The notes below the pieces were generated by a model. The model saw nothing but the letters and a program-made list of their open reading frames with translations. It was not told where the DNA came from and made no database searches. Of a stretch of 40,106 bases of DNA, positions 1 through 10,647 are shown piece by piece. Source of the stretch: Pelargonium cotyledonis (taxonomy: Eukaryota > Streptophyta > Magnoliopsida > Geraniales > Geraniaceae); assembly GCA_036897625.1 (NCBI GenBank), contig JAYMTA010000115.1, positions 1 through 40,106 on the forward strand, given 5' to 3'. A program made the translations under genes and the position numbers. Numbering within the stretch: the stretch's first letter is position 1; each line of letters starts with the position of its first letter.

Positions 1-24
1 ATATATATATATATATATATATTT
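1..24. repeat. (TA)n microsatellite
   Basis: The window opens with an uninterrupted AT dinucleotide run. It abuts the 3' end of a LINE fragment on the minus strand, so it may have grown from that element's A/T-rich tail. Confidence 0.9.
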
Positions 25-660
25 TATTGGCAAACAATAACTTTTATTAATAAGATCCGAAGGTACGAAATAAATGTACAGAAAGAGAGGCTACATGCAA
101 CTAACTCAAGCATGAGATAGGCCTAGCAACCCAAGTAGCAAAATCAAAACCTATTACAAAAGAACTATCAATGCATGGAATGAGAGAGCGAGCAAAACTT
201 TGAATTCGAAGAACAGTCTCCTGAGTCTCCGAAAAATTATGATTAAAAATTAAATCGTTACGCCGGAGCCAGATAAACCACAAAGAGATGTGACAAAGAG
301 CCTCCCACAATCTAAGGCACAGCCTACTGTCAGAAACAAAAAGAGATGGCCAAGTGGAGATGAGCATGAAACAAGAGTTTGGTGTCACTGATGACACTCC
401 GATTCCCACCAAACAAGAACCTTGGACCAAACTCTCATCGTCCACGGACATTGATGAAGGATGTGGGAACAGTGCTCATTGTCCAAATCGCAGAACCGGC
501 ATGACAGGTCCGCCGAGCTCGGTATCACTTTCCGGCGAGCTAGAAAATCTAAGCAAGGAATATTATTTAAAGCCGCAAGCCATGCAAAACACTGCATCTT
601 AGGAGGGACGAAAGGCCGCCAAATAACTTTCAAATTGTCATATTGTTCCTCACTTTAGCT
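25..660 (-). mobile_element. 5'-truncated LINE 3' end (zinc-binding RVT-like domain and tail)
   Basis: This is the end of a non-LTR retrotransposon ORF2, read on the minus strand and now broken. The segment around 385-633 contains the plant LINE zf-RVT pattern: PPKMQCFAWLAALNNIP, then CRFCDLDNEHCSHILHQCP with its Cys/His spacing, then a VWWES stretch. A frameshift near 390 moves the reading into the frame of 101-451, which carries LWFIWLRRNDLIF and ends in WVARPISCLS and a stop. The 3' untranslated part contains TTAATAAAAGTTATTG, close to the tail of the second fragment at 5735-6195. The rest of ORF2 is missing on the 5' side, as is usual for aborted reverse transcription. No function is expected. 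Confidence 0.8.
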
Positions 661-1960
661 CCTAATACATGTGCTTAATTTTTGTCCCACATAAGTAGAA
701 ATGGATCATTCTATCTCAAACCAAGTGATCCACCAAACTCAACTTCCATATGTTGTTGTTTCCAATTATTAGTTTCTCTTCGATTGTATGGTCAGGGTGC
801 TCTCGATATGTATACGCATTACTATTTTTTTTCGTTCTTGAACAATTCTAAAGATAGTATCACATCAATATGATACATATAAAGAACAAATTCGGAAACA
901 CTAGTGTGACTATTTGAAGCTGAAAAAGCCAAAGAAGAAACAAATCAACTCCCTCGATCTACATGTCAATCTTAGAATAATTTCAAGAGAATTGAGATAG
1001 ATTACGAGAATTATCGATTAATATATGAAAGATGTGAAATAGTACCGGGTCTCTAATCGAAAATGACTCAGTTTTCTATGTGTATTAATTGAATAAATGA
1101 ATAAAAAATGAAACTTCTTTTAATAATATGACGCATTACACGCTTAGTTCTAAAAAAGAAAAAGTTAAATATTATATTGTAATTTCTGAAGAACGCATAT
1201 GAAAAGCGAAGAAAATAGAAGAACTAGAACAAAAACAAAGAAAATGGATGTGATCACCGACGAACACGACCACTTCGCAAAGTGAAACCGACAAAAACAC
1301 GAAACTTATATGTACCATATATATTTGCATGAACATAGTGTTGGTTCAATTATTAGTGAGCTAGGCACATGGGGTTTGGTATAACTAGAAGTGACATTTG
1401 ATAATTGGCAAAGAAGATGAGTGGGTTCAATCAATAATGAAATGACCTGTTTGGCTGCTTCTGTCACCCACAAGAGACCTTGTCCATCTCAAAGACCATC
1501 ACCATGGTTCATCATTTTTCAAACTACCCACCAAAATCTTCAAATACAAAGCACATATAATTCATACCCAATCACATGCAAATGTAAACAAGGTTTTATT
1601 CGCATAATAGGACTTTATTTTTGTCACTCTTTGACAAAAAAAAAAATAGAATAAAACATATTGTGCATTTTAGATATTACGATCCGGCTAAATTATCAAT
1701 AAAACAACGTACATGGATAAATTTCATCTATTAACTCATAAATCTCACCTCATACCTTTGAAAGAGAGACTCGAATCCGAAATCTCAAAACAAATCTGAA
1801 ACGCTTAATCTGTTTAACCTAAAACGCTTGGTATGTTATACCTCATTATTAGATGCATCATTTTATACACAATTTCATGTCCCAAATTGCCAAAGATATG
1901 GTTGGGAATAGTGATGCAAATTCCAAAGAAAGTGTAAAGGAGTGGGTATTGCATGGGCCA
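661..1960. other. gene-free AT-rich spacer
   Basis: I see no coding region longer than chance, no RNA gene and no clear repeat. Short open frames here lack recognisable domains and have spacer-like base composition. Confidence 0.6.
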
Positions 1961-2013
1961 AAGGAAGAGCATTGAATAATCAAAAAAAAAAAAAAAAAAA
2001 AAGGAAGAGCATT
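1961..2013 (+). mobile_element. very short poly(A) retro-insertion with 13-bp target duplication
   Basis: The 13-mer aaggaagagcatt occurs at 1961-1973 and again at 2001-2013. Between them lie only 27 bases, gaataatc followed by an A run of about 19. A direct repeat flanking a nearly pure A tract is the signature of target-primed reverse transcription of an almost completely 5'-truncated LINE or SINE transcript. Slippage could not easily create the exact flanking repeat. Confidence 0.7.
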
Positions 2014-2329
2014 TAGTTCGAATAATTACAAGTCTAGACCCACTCCTATGTGTATCATTCACCCGATGAAGATCTCTTTTGATGCATCTTTCAATATGTT
2101 CATAATTCTATCCACAAGAATTTCATTTTCTATTATACTTTATCAATCTTACTTTTCTTAAAATATTTGAAACATCTAATTAAATGATACTACTTCTTTT
2201 TTTAATGTACATTAGTTGAATAGAAATGTGCATACATTGTAAAGTTTTAGCTCGGTTTTAGTTATATTAGAGATTTAATATTTATACTCTATGAACAACA
2301 CTAAGGTCATTCTACATTTCTTTATTAGT

Positions 2330-2800
2330 GTGTAGTTGTAATTCTAAAGAACCTCACGTTAAAAAATTATGTAATGTGTTATCACTTGATATATTAAGTG
2401 GACTATGTTTATCTAACATGTACGTTATGAGGAGGGGTATTAAAGAACTTCATTCATATTGAAAATACGTGAAGCGGGTAACTACTTGATACACTAAATA
2501 GGTGAGTATCCAGTATGCACGTAAGGAGAAGTGTTGAGAATTTCCACTGTTGGTGGGCACGTAGAAGTGCTTTAGATTCTCACAATAAAATCATGTGAAG
2601 TTTGTTGTCACTATTTGATATATTAGGTGGGTCGTATTAATCCAACATGCATGTGAATGAGAGAGAGTGTTATTGAATCCCACATTTAAAAAAAAAAACG
2701 TGTCACCAATTGATATCCTATTGTGAGCGAAAATCCCACATCGAAAGACTGTAAAGTCGAGTAGACTTTCTTAATCTCATAATAAATTAATGCTAACCTT
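2330..2800. repeat. degenerate tandem repeat, about 3-4 units
   Basis: Units share a core like ACTTGATATATTAAGTGG, then an A/T spacer with CAACATGYAYGT, then GAGGAG-GTGTTRRGAAT. Recognisable cores lie near 2382, 2484, 2610 and 2709. The purine stretch followed by TGTT resembles the polypurine tract and LTR start of plant LTR elements, so the array may derive from repeated LTR-junction pieces. The units are strongly diverged and the period is irregular (roughly 100-130 bp). Confidence 0.45.
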
Positions 2801-2963
2801 TCGACGTCAAAAGAATGTAAAGTTTATCTCATCTTGATAAATAAAAAAAAACTCATTTCCTCCCAAAAGCATATACTAAATTTAGATTTAGACATGAAAA
2901 GTGATAAAATTATATATTTTATCAAACACTCAACCTTGAAAATCCATCAACAATGTTTATATA

Positions 2964-3247
2964 CTACATTCGTTTCATATTAAATGTCGTTTTAGAGTTT
3001 TTCACACAGATTAAAGAAAGTTGTAAATGACTTTTATACCCTTAACTAAAATATACAAAACTCATCATTGCTAGTCCATTAATATAATATTAAGGTTAAA
3101 AAAAAATTTATATTCTTTGTGAAAGTCGTTATAACAAAGAACATTATAAAAAAATTATGTGAAAATGTTTGTTAAAAGTAAAAAATAATATTTATTTTAA
3201 AACAAAAATTAGAGTCCAAAATAATATTTAATATGAAATGGATGTAG
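2964..3247. mobile_element. Stowaway-like MITE (Tc1/mariner type)
   Basis: The terminal inverted repeats are CTACATTCGTTTCATATTAA at the left and the complement of TTAATATGAAATGGATGTAG at the right, with similarity continuing inwards for about 35 bases. TA dinucleotides flank both ends (2962-2963 and 3248-3249), the mariner-type target duplication. The 284-bp interior is AT-rich and non-coding. Transposition would need a transposase supplied from elsewhere. Confidence 0.8.
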
Positions 3248-3249
3248 TA

Positions 3250-3854
3250 TTAATTAGGCACAAACATTTCTTAAGGTGGTAAACTTCTATTAATTGAACA
3301 AAAGGTTGACCTATTGCTGTACTCCCAAGTGAAGTACACAACTAAAAAGAGAACTGTTTGGAAAGTAGTAAGCAAAACAAATGTGATTCTTGATTAACTA
3401 CACGAATCCGCACGTTTACACAACAACAAAAAAGTGAACAACTACAAAACATTTCGTTGTTGGTCTTCCAAATTTTGTAATTGACCAGTATTTACGACGG
3501 GATCATCATTTGTAGACATAATTATGTCTGCAAAATAAAACCCGACTCTATCCCTTTTTGAAACTCAACCCAAAACTCGAAATTGTACGTCATCTCTATA
3601 TATGGGTAGTTATTGTTTTCCAACTCACTTTCCATTTGATTTTCTGAGCTACCAAACAGAGCCGTAGGATTAAGAAGACAAACCTAAATCGGCGTTTGGA
3701 GAATCTTGAGAGTAGTGACAGATGCATGGCATGGGTTCCACCTTCAGCTAATGCTGACAAATCACGTTACCTTGTTTTATTTTATTTATAATATAAACTT
3801 CATTTGCTGATTTTATTCAAAAGTATTATACTGAATTAATCTTTCAAGAATTAA
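3250..3854. other. gene-free spacer
   Basis: AT-rich sequence with no recognisable coding region, RNA gene or element border. Confidence 0.5.
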
Positions 3855-4460
3855 TTGAAGCTAATGTCCTACACCCTAGCCGCTGCAGCGCACCGAGAAG
3901 CCGTCACCGATCTCGTGGTATGTCTCATCAGTGGCGTGTTCTGTTTTTTTTTTTCCTTGCTAATTAGAGATCTATGGATTGTAGCAGTTAAAGGCAACGA
4001 AAGCGGAGAATTGACGGTGTGGGGTGAGTTGTGGTGGAACAAGACATATATTTTTTTTGTTCGGGTGGTAGAGGTGATGGCGATACGCGAAGCCCTATCA
4101 TGGATCAAAGATGAAAGTTTGCAAAGATTAGCAGTGGAAGACAGTGACGGGGCCCTCGTGATAGGATCAAGCTACAGGGTCGTCTGGTAGTTTGGGGTCT
4201 GATTCAACATGGTTTAGAGAATGTCTGGCAGAGTCCGACATTGGTTGAGTTTGATTTGTTTTTAGGTTTGGGCTACCTTGTCGAATTAGACGTGTCGAGT
4301 CTCGTGGTAGGACTCGGGATGACCGGTTTAGGTTTGCTGATTCGACTTGTTCTGCGCGTAGTTGTGTTGCTTATTTTCAGCTGTTTTAGTGGGTTTTCCT
4401 TTTCAAAAGACGTTATTTGTCTTACTGGTTATGTGGATCAACGATTAGAGATTTGACTTA
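3855..4460 (+). pseudogene. decayed LINE RNase H-like fragment
   Basis: The plus-strand frame near 3970-4190 contains VEVMAIREALSWIKDESLQR followed by LAVEDSDGALV. This resembles the (A)EAxAIREALxWIKDxGLxRVxVESDAxxVV region of the RNase H domain that ends many plant LINE ORF2 proteins, with one residue apparently inserted in the VESD motif. Stops and frameshifts follow directly downstream. Only the RNase H portion can be recognised, so this is a remnant. It is not adjacent to either other LINE fragment in a way that would restore one element. Confidence 0.55.
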
Positions 4461-5734
4461 GTCTAGGTCTATGCATCTTTGCTCTGGTCTTGTTTTAGGT
4501 GCTTTGATTTTCTGAATGTAACTAAATGTGGAGGAGTTCATCAATAGGAGGGGTCAATAGCTCATTTTAAAAGATGGTAAAAAGTCCGACTAAAGCATGA
4601 GAATATACGATATTGAATTTTGAAGATTGTGTATGTTATCTCGTTAGATTTATGCGCATACATAATGAAAAATTTATGAGATAAGGTGTACTATGAGGAT
4701 CGGAGACGAGAACAAGGTTTGAGACTTAACGAATCGATCCTTGCTTGGGTCACTCGAGATCCTTATGTCATTATGGATACATTATTGGAGGGGATCGAAG
4801 ACATGCGTGTACGAGATCTTACGGTTGGATGCCCGTCACAAAATCTAATATGTGCAATGAAAGATCATTTATATCACATAAATGTTGGTTCATGACAGAT
4901 GAACGACCGTTCAAGTATTCTTTACACCCGTTTATCATGGTAGTTTTACAAATAAGATTTTCTGGCCTTTTGGACATCCATTCGATTGATTTACACATTT
5001 GTCCAAGTTTTTTTTTTTTCTTGTAATTTTGTATCAAGAAGTTCCAGATCCAAAACCCGAAAACGTTTAATCGCTAAGCCAAAGATACCATGCTATTTTA
5101 CATCTCAATATTAAAAATATCCAAAATTCATGGAGGGTGACACGTCAGCCACGACAAGTAGGGCCCACGGGGTCAGCGTTCAGTTACGATAGCTTTTTGG
5201 AAGAGACGCGACGACTGACTTAAGTAACCGTACAAAAATAAGGAAATGACCAAAATAGCCCTATCCTTCAATGTTTTGTGGCTTTACAGTTGTGAATTTG
5301 ACAGATGGTACTTTGGTAAGTGATGTAAAATTCAAGAGATGGGACACAAGAAATTAATCAGAACATATAAAGTCAATGAGGTCAGTCAAATAAATAATAG
5401 TTTATAAAATAATTGAAGAATATTCAGTATTAATTTTCATTAATAATAGATATAATCTATTTCCTGAACACTATTGGTTCCTTATATATATACACCTTTA
5501 AGTCATTGCTTATTAAAAAAATCAAATAAATAAATATGGTAAAAATCAAATAATTTTACGAAAGTACACTAGTTCGTAGATATCAAATGTTTAAAAAAAT
5601 GTTCGATTGTCATGCAATTGATTGCTTTTTTGTAATAGAAGAGCAATATGATGAATTATAGTGCTATTCGTGAACATTTGAATCACATCAGTAAAAATAA
5701 AAAAAAACTCATAAGCTCATTTTAAAAGAGTCGA
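4461..5734. other. gene-free spacer with one GC-richer patch
   Basis: Open frames of 60-90 codons near 4686-5026 (plus) have no domain I recognise and overlap in several frames. The patch around 5135-5235 is richer in G+C than its surroundings and contains GACACGTCAGCC, an ACGT-core sequence that also appears in the LHCB2 intron and, as ACACGTCAGCC, in its promoter. No gene starts nearby. Confidence 0.45.
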
Positions 5735-6195
5735 ATCGAAAACTTGTGACCACCTACTTCTTCATTGTATTTGGTCATTCAAGGTCTGGGTTGGTGTATT
5801 TAAATGGTGGGGACTTTCATCAGTTTTGTCGCACTCTTCCTATGACCTTTTATCTTCATGGTCCTCAATTCTGGTAATTGATTCCTCTCTTTGTCGGAAA
5901 GTTTGGGACTCTATTTGCTCTCTCACCCTATGGTTCATTTGGTTGGGTAGAAACGAGCTCGTCTTCAAGGACTCTTACCCCTTTATTGGTGACACAATTC
6001 TTCGTATCCAAGCATTATCCCGCTCATTGGTTTCTTCTATTTTTGGTGTTTCTTCTTTAGATGTTGATTTTAGTTGTTGGGTGGCCAATTCTATCTCGGC
6101 TTTGAGTTAGTTTTGGTACTCAGTTTTCTTGTACTTTTATTTTCCTTCCTTTGGGATCGTCTTAATAAAAGTTACCCATTATTTATAAAAAAAAA
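5735..6195 (+). mobile_element. 5'-truncated LINE 3' end, same family as 25-660
   Basis: On the plus strand the frame reads HLLLHCIWSFKVWVGVFKWW and continues through 5826-6110 with LWFIWLGRNELVFKD and WVANSISALS before its stop. It aligns residue for residue with the tail of the fragment at 25-660 (LWFIWLRRNDLIF and WVARPISCLS). After the stop come CTTAATAAAAGTTACCC and a short A tract at 6187-6195. Everything upstream of the zf-RVT end is missing. I could not find matching target duplications. Confidence 0.8.
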
Positions 6196-7480
6196 TGTAT
6201 AGTAAGTTATGAAGATGACAACAATAACAACCAAAGTAACCATGTCATATTTAACAAATTTACATTTTATCTAGTAAGTAGTATAACATAAAGAGTGATT
6301 AATCATTATTAATGAAAGACATTCAAGAATAAATTTAATTTTCAACTAGTGATTAATCATTATTAATTAATTAAAGCAATTGCATAGTTGGCATGATGTA
6401 TGAGCTAGCAATCAACCTACATAAAATACCATTGCATAACAAGGACTTGTTCTTTAAGACAAGAAACAATATAAAATGAAACTTTAGAATCATATGAAAA
6501 TAAAGGCCTCAAAACTAAAATAATAACGATACCATGTTAATTTATTAATCTAAATGTTGAAACGTCTAAAACGAACAAAAATTAATGAATACTATATAAT
6601 ATGGTACCAAATTCACACAAATTAGACCTAATACAATGACACTAAATAGTAAATACTACAACTTTTCCATTAATCTCAATAAGGATTGGTGTTGCAATTG
6701 TAATTAATAATAATAATAATAATCTAATGACGTTTTATAATGAATAAGTATAGTTCAAAAAAAAAAAACTAAAAACATAAAAGTGTACCATATGTGCCTC
6801 ATATTCTATTTTGAATATAACACGGAAAAAATGATACAATATTAAAAAAAATGACCAAACAATATCGTCTAAAATACTCATGAAGTCATGATACAACAGT
6901 TTTGTCTAAAGAAAAAAGTGTTTAAATAAGAAAATATGTTCAAAATGGCTGATCAATGATGCAAATTATGGCGAAATGACTCGTATTGATTGCAAAATTT
7001 CTTTTTAATATATTAACCAAATTTTGACACGAAACAACAATGTCAATTTTTATTTCAATAACTTATATCTCGTTCATCGTTGTTATTTTAAAAAAAACAG
7101 CTTATGACCTTTGACTATATCAAATAAACCAATCACAAGTGTTTTAGAGTCCAAAATTGGAGTGTAACTATATATTAACAAGAGCTCAAATACTACAAAA
7201 CAATGAATTTTCTAAATTAAATGCCATGTGATCACCAGCTAGACAGTGTGAGGAGGAGGAAAAGATTCTTAATACTAATCATACCCATTTATATTCTTTG
7301 ATTAAATTATCTTTTCCTTTTTTTTGAAGTTCTTAAAAACTTTATATTGGGAAAAAATGTCACAAAAGACTAAAAAAAGTAACCACTTTATGTCTTATTA
7401 TATTAAGAAAATCTAATAGCCATTGCTTTTGAGAGAGTTCTCTTGAAACCTCATAGCCTCCAACAAGGAACATTCTTGGA
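6196..7480. other. gene-free AT-rich spacer with a 20-bp direct repeat
   Basis: The only structure seen is the 20-mer agtgattaatcattattaat at 6294-6313 and 6348-6367, separated by 34 bases. The repeat contains a palindromic core. No coding region or RNA gene is apparent. Confidence 0.5.
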
Positions 7481-7668
7481 CTTTGTGGTGTTTATGTATT
7501 TTTTTTTTATATAGATTACAAATAAACCCCACTCACACGTATAACTCACACACATATTATTATTATCCATCCTCATATCACGCCCGAGAGGGGTCTCGAA
7601 CACGAGTACTCAAAGTTTGACCCAAGCCTTGCTACCACTTGGTCAAGTGGGCTTTGTGGTGTTTATGT
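7481..7668 (-). mobile_element. complete tRNA-derived SINE with 17-bp target duplication
   Basis: The 17-mer ctttgtggtgtttatgt occurs at 7481-7497 and 7652-7668. The 154 bases between read, on the minus strand, CCCACTTGACCAAGTGGTAG (A-box-like), then GTGTTCGAGACCCCTC (B-box-like, matching GGTTCGANNCC with one change), then a body ending in an A-rich tail (T run at 7500-7510 on the plus strand). Internal pol III promoter boxes, a short body, an A-rich 3' end and long exact target duplications together define a plant tRNA-type SINE. The exact duplications suggest a fairly recent insertion. Confidence 0.85.
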
Positions 7669-8188
7669 GTTTATTATCCAAAGTTTGTAGTATTGTTATT
7701 CATTTTAAAGCAAGATCAAATAGTGATCACATGTGAATCAAACTATAGTATTTTGAGTTTTTATGTATCAACTTGTCTCTATCTAAATGGCCATGTGATC
7801 ATCTTGGCATGAGACTAATGATGATTCATGTTTTTGTTTTAGGGCATAAAGTTGATTGGATTTTTGTTTTCTTGTTTCAAATATATATGATGCATTTCTA
7901 TTTGGTGTTTTCCAATCTCATTTTCATGTAAGATTCAAATTTTTGGTGATTAGATATTTTTAAAGAGATAGTTAGTGTTCATCGAGGGGTCAGTATTTAT
8001 TTACATTATTTTACCGTTATGTTATAAGATAGATGTGAATAGTTACAACCTAATTTTTTGTTATAAATATTAATGAACCATAACTTATAGTGCCAAAATG
8101 GCCTATCACTATTACTATTGTTTATAAAAGAAAACTTAAAACTTGAAAGTTTTAGTTATATATATAAAAAAAGATTGTTTTTAGTTTA
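7669..8188. other. gene-free spacer
   Basis: AT-rich sequence; nothing recognisable apart from the neighbouring retro-insertions. Confidence 0.5.
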
Positions 8189-8250
8189 AATTTTCATGCA
8201 TTTTTTTTGATAGGCGAGCAGTATCTTTTATTATAATTTTCATGCATTTT
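8189..8250 (-). mobile_element. about 30-bp LINE 3'-tail insertion with 16-bp target duplication
   Basis: The 16-mer aattttcatgcatttt is present at 8189-8204 and 8235-8250. The 30 bases between read on the minus strand ATAATAAAAGATACTGCTCG and then CCTATCAAAA, which matches the style of the LINE tails in this window (TTAATAAAAGT... then a short A tract). This is an extremely 5'-truncated LINE insertion: only the last bases of the transcript were copied. Confidence 0.75.
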
Positions 8251-9420
8251 GAGACTATAAATCTAATTAATGGTTTATCCTCACATTAGTATGGTGCACT
8301 TAATAAATAAAAATTAGATGCTCAATTCACGATCAATGAAGATTATAATTTAAGTATTGCATGTACATCCACTCGTCCAAACAGTAATAAAAGAGTAAGA
8401 GCGTGTGCATTCTTACATTAATTGTTCAATTAAAAAGTCCCGACTTTGTACTTTAATGATATGAGAACAAAACAACAAAATGAAAAAAATTAGGTACAAC
8501 AAAAATACTTTATTTCTCCATCTCTACAGTAAGTATCAATGAATTATTTGGATGATTAAAATGGATCCATGAACCTATTATCCTATAATTTGCTTAATAA
8601 CTTTAAATGAATTAGGTCACACAAGAAGAATATTTTCTTTAGTTTTTGTGAATAAAAAGGAGGTCAGAGACAACTAGCCAAACAAGAACAACAAGCATAT
8701 TTCCACATAGAAAATATACAACAAATTGTTTAAATAGTAAATATTTTAATAATTCTTTTAGGCAATATGCTCTTTATTTTTATTTTCTTCTTTTGACGAG
8801 TGGGTTTGGTACTTGGTAGTGAATGATGATGGTGGGTTATCACATGGCTTTGCATCTCTATGATATTGAAAATTGTGATATACAGTTGTTTACAAATTAA
8901 TTGGTGTAGCTAATTGTGCAATTTATATCCTTAAAGAGGAAAAAAAAGAAGTGAAATTTATATCTTTAGAGAAAAAAAAAAAAGAGGAGTGATTCTTGAT
9001 ATTATTGATGAGTGAATTATTTTTCAAAAAATTATGATCTTTATTGTTATGATGAAAGATGAAGTAATGTTATAGTAATTTATCACTATTATCATTTTCT
9101 AAATAGAAGAAAATATAAATTTTAGAGGGTGAATTTTGAAAATGAATATTTAAAATTTATACTATTGTGTTCCAAATAAAATTAGTTAAGGGGGGTTTGT
9201 TTCACCACCTTAGTCTATGTTTCAAATATTTGAGCGAAGTTTGAAACGGTTAATTTTTTTTTTTTTTTGAAATGTACCATCTCGATATATAAACATGATA
9301 TTTGATATAAATTTTTCTTAAAATTTTAGCGTAAATATATCTTAATAATCAACAATACAAAAATTGAATTAACTAATTTCTCCTCACACAAATATATAAA
9401 TAAATAAGACTAATATAGAC
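8251..9420. other. gene-free AT-rich spacer
   Basis: Simple A/T-rich sequence with several A runs. No gene or element border was found. Confidence 0.5.
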
Positions 9421-9619
9421 ATTAATTGACTGATATAACTTTATATCAGTTGCACTAATAAGGTGATGACACCTCATTTAAAATTATGTATCCGGAAGGG
9501 TCGCTCCGCTCCCGGCCACAAATTCACTTGAGTGGGTATACGTGAAATTTAATGAGGTGTCATCACCTCATTGACTTGTTTAAGTTGCAACTGATATAAA
9601 GTCATATCAGTCAACTAAT
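9421..9619. mobile_element. MITE-like foldback element with palindromic ends (copy 1)
   Basis: The two ends are inverted repeats: ATTAATTGACTGATATAACT at the left against the complement of a right end reading (reversed) ATTAGTTGACTGATATGACT. Each end contains a palindrome, CTGATATAACTTTATATCAG at the left. A second inverted pair follows inside, AGGTGATGACACCTCAT at the left against ATGAGGTGTCATCACCT at the right. The 199-bp element has a G+C-richer centre (GGGTCGCTCCGCTCCCGG) unlike the flanks. It is non-coding. I could not settle a target duplication, so the superfamily is unassigned. Confidence 0.75.
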
Positions 9620-9757
9620 ACACATTTTATTCAATAAATAAATCGTATTAACATGTTTATATTCTTGTAAAGACTATTAGACTAAGGAGTAAAACATAGT
9701 ATTAAATTGTATGAACAACTTAAACTAAAAACATTAATATATGCCATTAATTATATA

Positions 9758-10009
9758 CTCCATCCGTCCCAAAATGAGTGTCTTGTTTGTCTAATTTTTT
9801 TGTCCCAAAATGAGTGTTATGTTTATATTTTTAGGCTATTATATTATTATTTTTCCCAAATTACCCTTATCACTTATGCACATGGACATATTTGCACATG
9901 GGGTGTAAGTGGAAAAGTGAGGGTTATATTGAAAACACACTAACTTATCTTGTAATTCTTAATTTTTGCAAAAAAATGAAAACAAGACACTCATTTTGAG
10001 ACGGGGGAG
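9758..10009. mobile_element. Stowaway-like MITE
   Basis: The left end CTCCATCCGTCCCAAAATGA is the inverted repeat of the right end, which ends ACTCATTTTGAGACGGGGGAG; the pairing continues through GTGTCTTGTTT. TA flanks both sides (9756-9757 and 10010-10011). This is the common plant Stowaway terminus related to CTCCCTCCGTCCC. The left arm appears partly repeated inside (tgtcccaaaatgagtgt again near 9802), so the arm has been duplicated. Confidence 0.85.
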
Positions 10010-10237
10010 TACTTGTTTGGTGCTTTCAGGATCAATGTCAAATGTGCAACTGCTTGATCTGAGTTAGGTTTAGGAATTTTGAGACCAAACCACCATCCAC
10101 ACAAACAATAATAGCATTTTAATTCATATATATGGGTTTCATTTTTCTCCCAAAAAAATACTAATAAATAAACAATAATAACTATATGCTTTTACTTTCA
10201 AAAAATAAAATAACTACATGATTTTCATTTCTGTATC

Positions 10238-10295
10238 AACATAAACCACTAAGTTTTTTTTTTTTTTTTTTTGAACAAACATAAACCACTAAGTT
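10238..10295 (-). mobile_element. very short oligo(A) retro-insertion with 18-bp target duplication
   Basis: The 18-mer aacataaaccactaagtt occurs at 10238-10255 and 10278-10295. The 22 bases between are a T run of about 16 and gaacaa, which on the minus strand is TTGTTC followed by poly(A). The arrangement is the same as at 1961-2013 and fits target-primed insertion of little more than a poly(A) tail. Confidence 0.7.
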
Positions 10296-10647
10296 AATTT
10301 GATATAAAAATAGAAAGTATGTTACGTTATTTTTTCATAAAATCAATTATGATTTATTTTTTTGTTACGATAAATTGGCGAAAGAATAGCAATGATTACA
10401 ACAAAAAATGGTGAAAATGTCACCTTTAACAGGCAAATATCAAAATAACACCAAGATCTTGCTTGTTCAAGATTCAATCCAAATATCACTGGTAACAGAG
10501 CTAGTTCAGGAAGAGTTTTGCAACACAAATTTGTATACATAACCTATGACATAGACATTTTCATGTGCAAACCAACAAGAACCTATTATGCACATATATC
10601 CAAACAATCATTTGTCTTAGGAACCTTGTAAGGATCGATGCTGACGA

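Noticed and set aside
3855-4190. Real protein gene of 111 residues
   Set aside because: The frame matches part of a LINE RNase H domain, begins in unrelated sequence and is followed by stops, so it is listed as element debris.
4686-5026. Two overlapping plus-strand frames of 69 and 93 codons
   Set aside because: They read the same DNA in different frames without recognisable domains; probably transposon debris or chance.
7560-7651. Functional tRNA gene on the minus strand
   Set aside because: A-box-like and B-box-like sequences are present, but the acceptor and anticodon stems do not form a cloverleaf, and the segment lies inside a SINE with target duplications and an A-rich end.
9250-9275. 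A further poly(T) retro-insertion
   Set aside because: The T run is flanked by only a 7-base similarity (TTTGAAA), too short to claim a target duplication.
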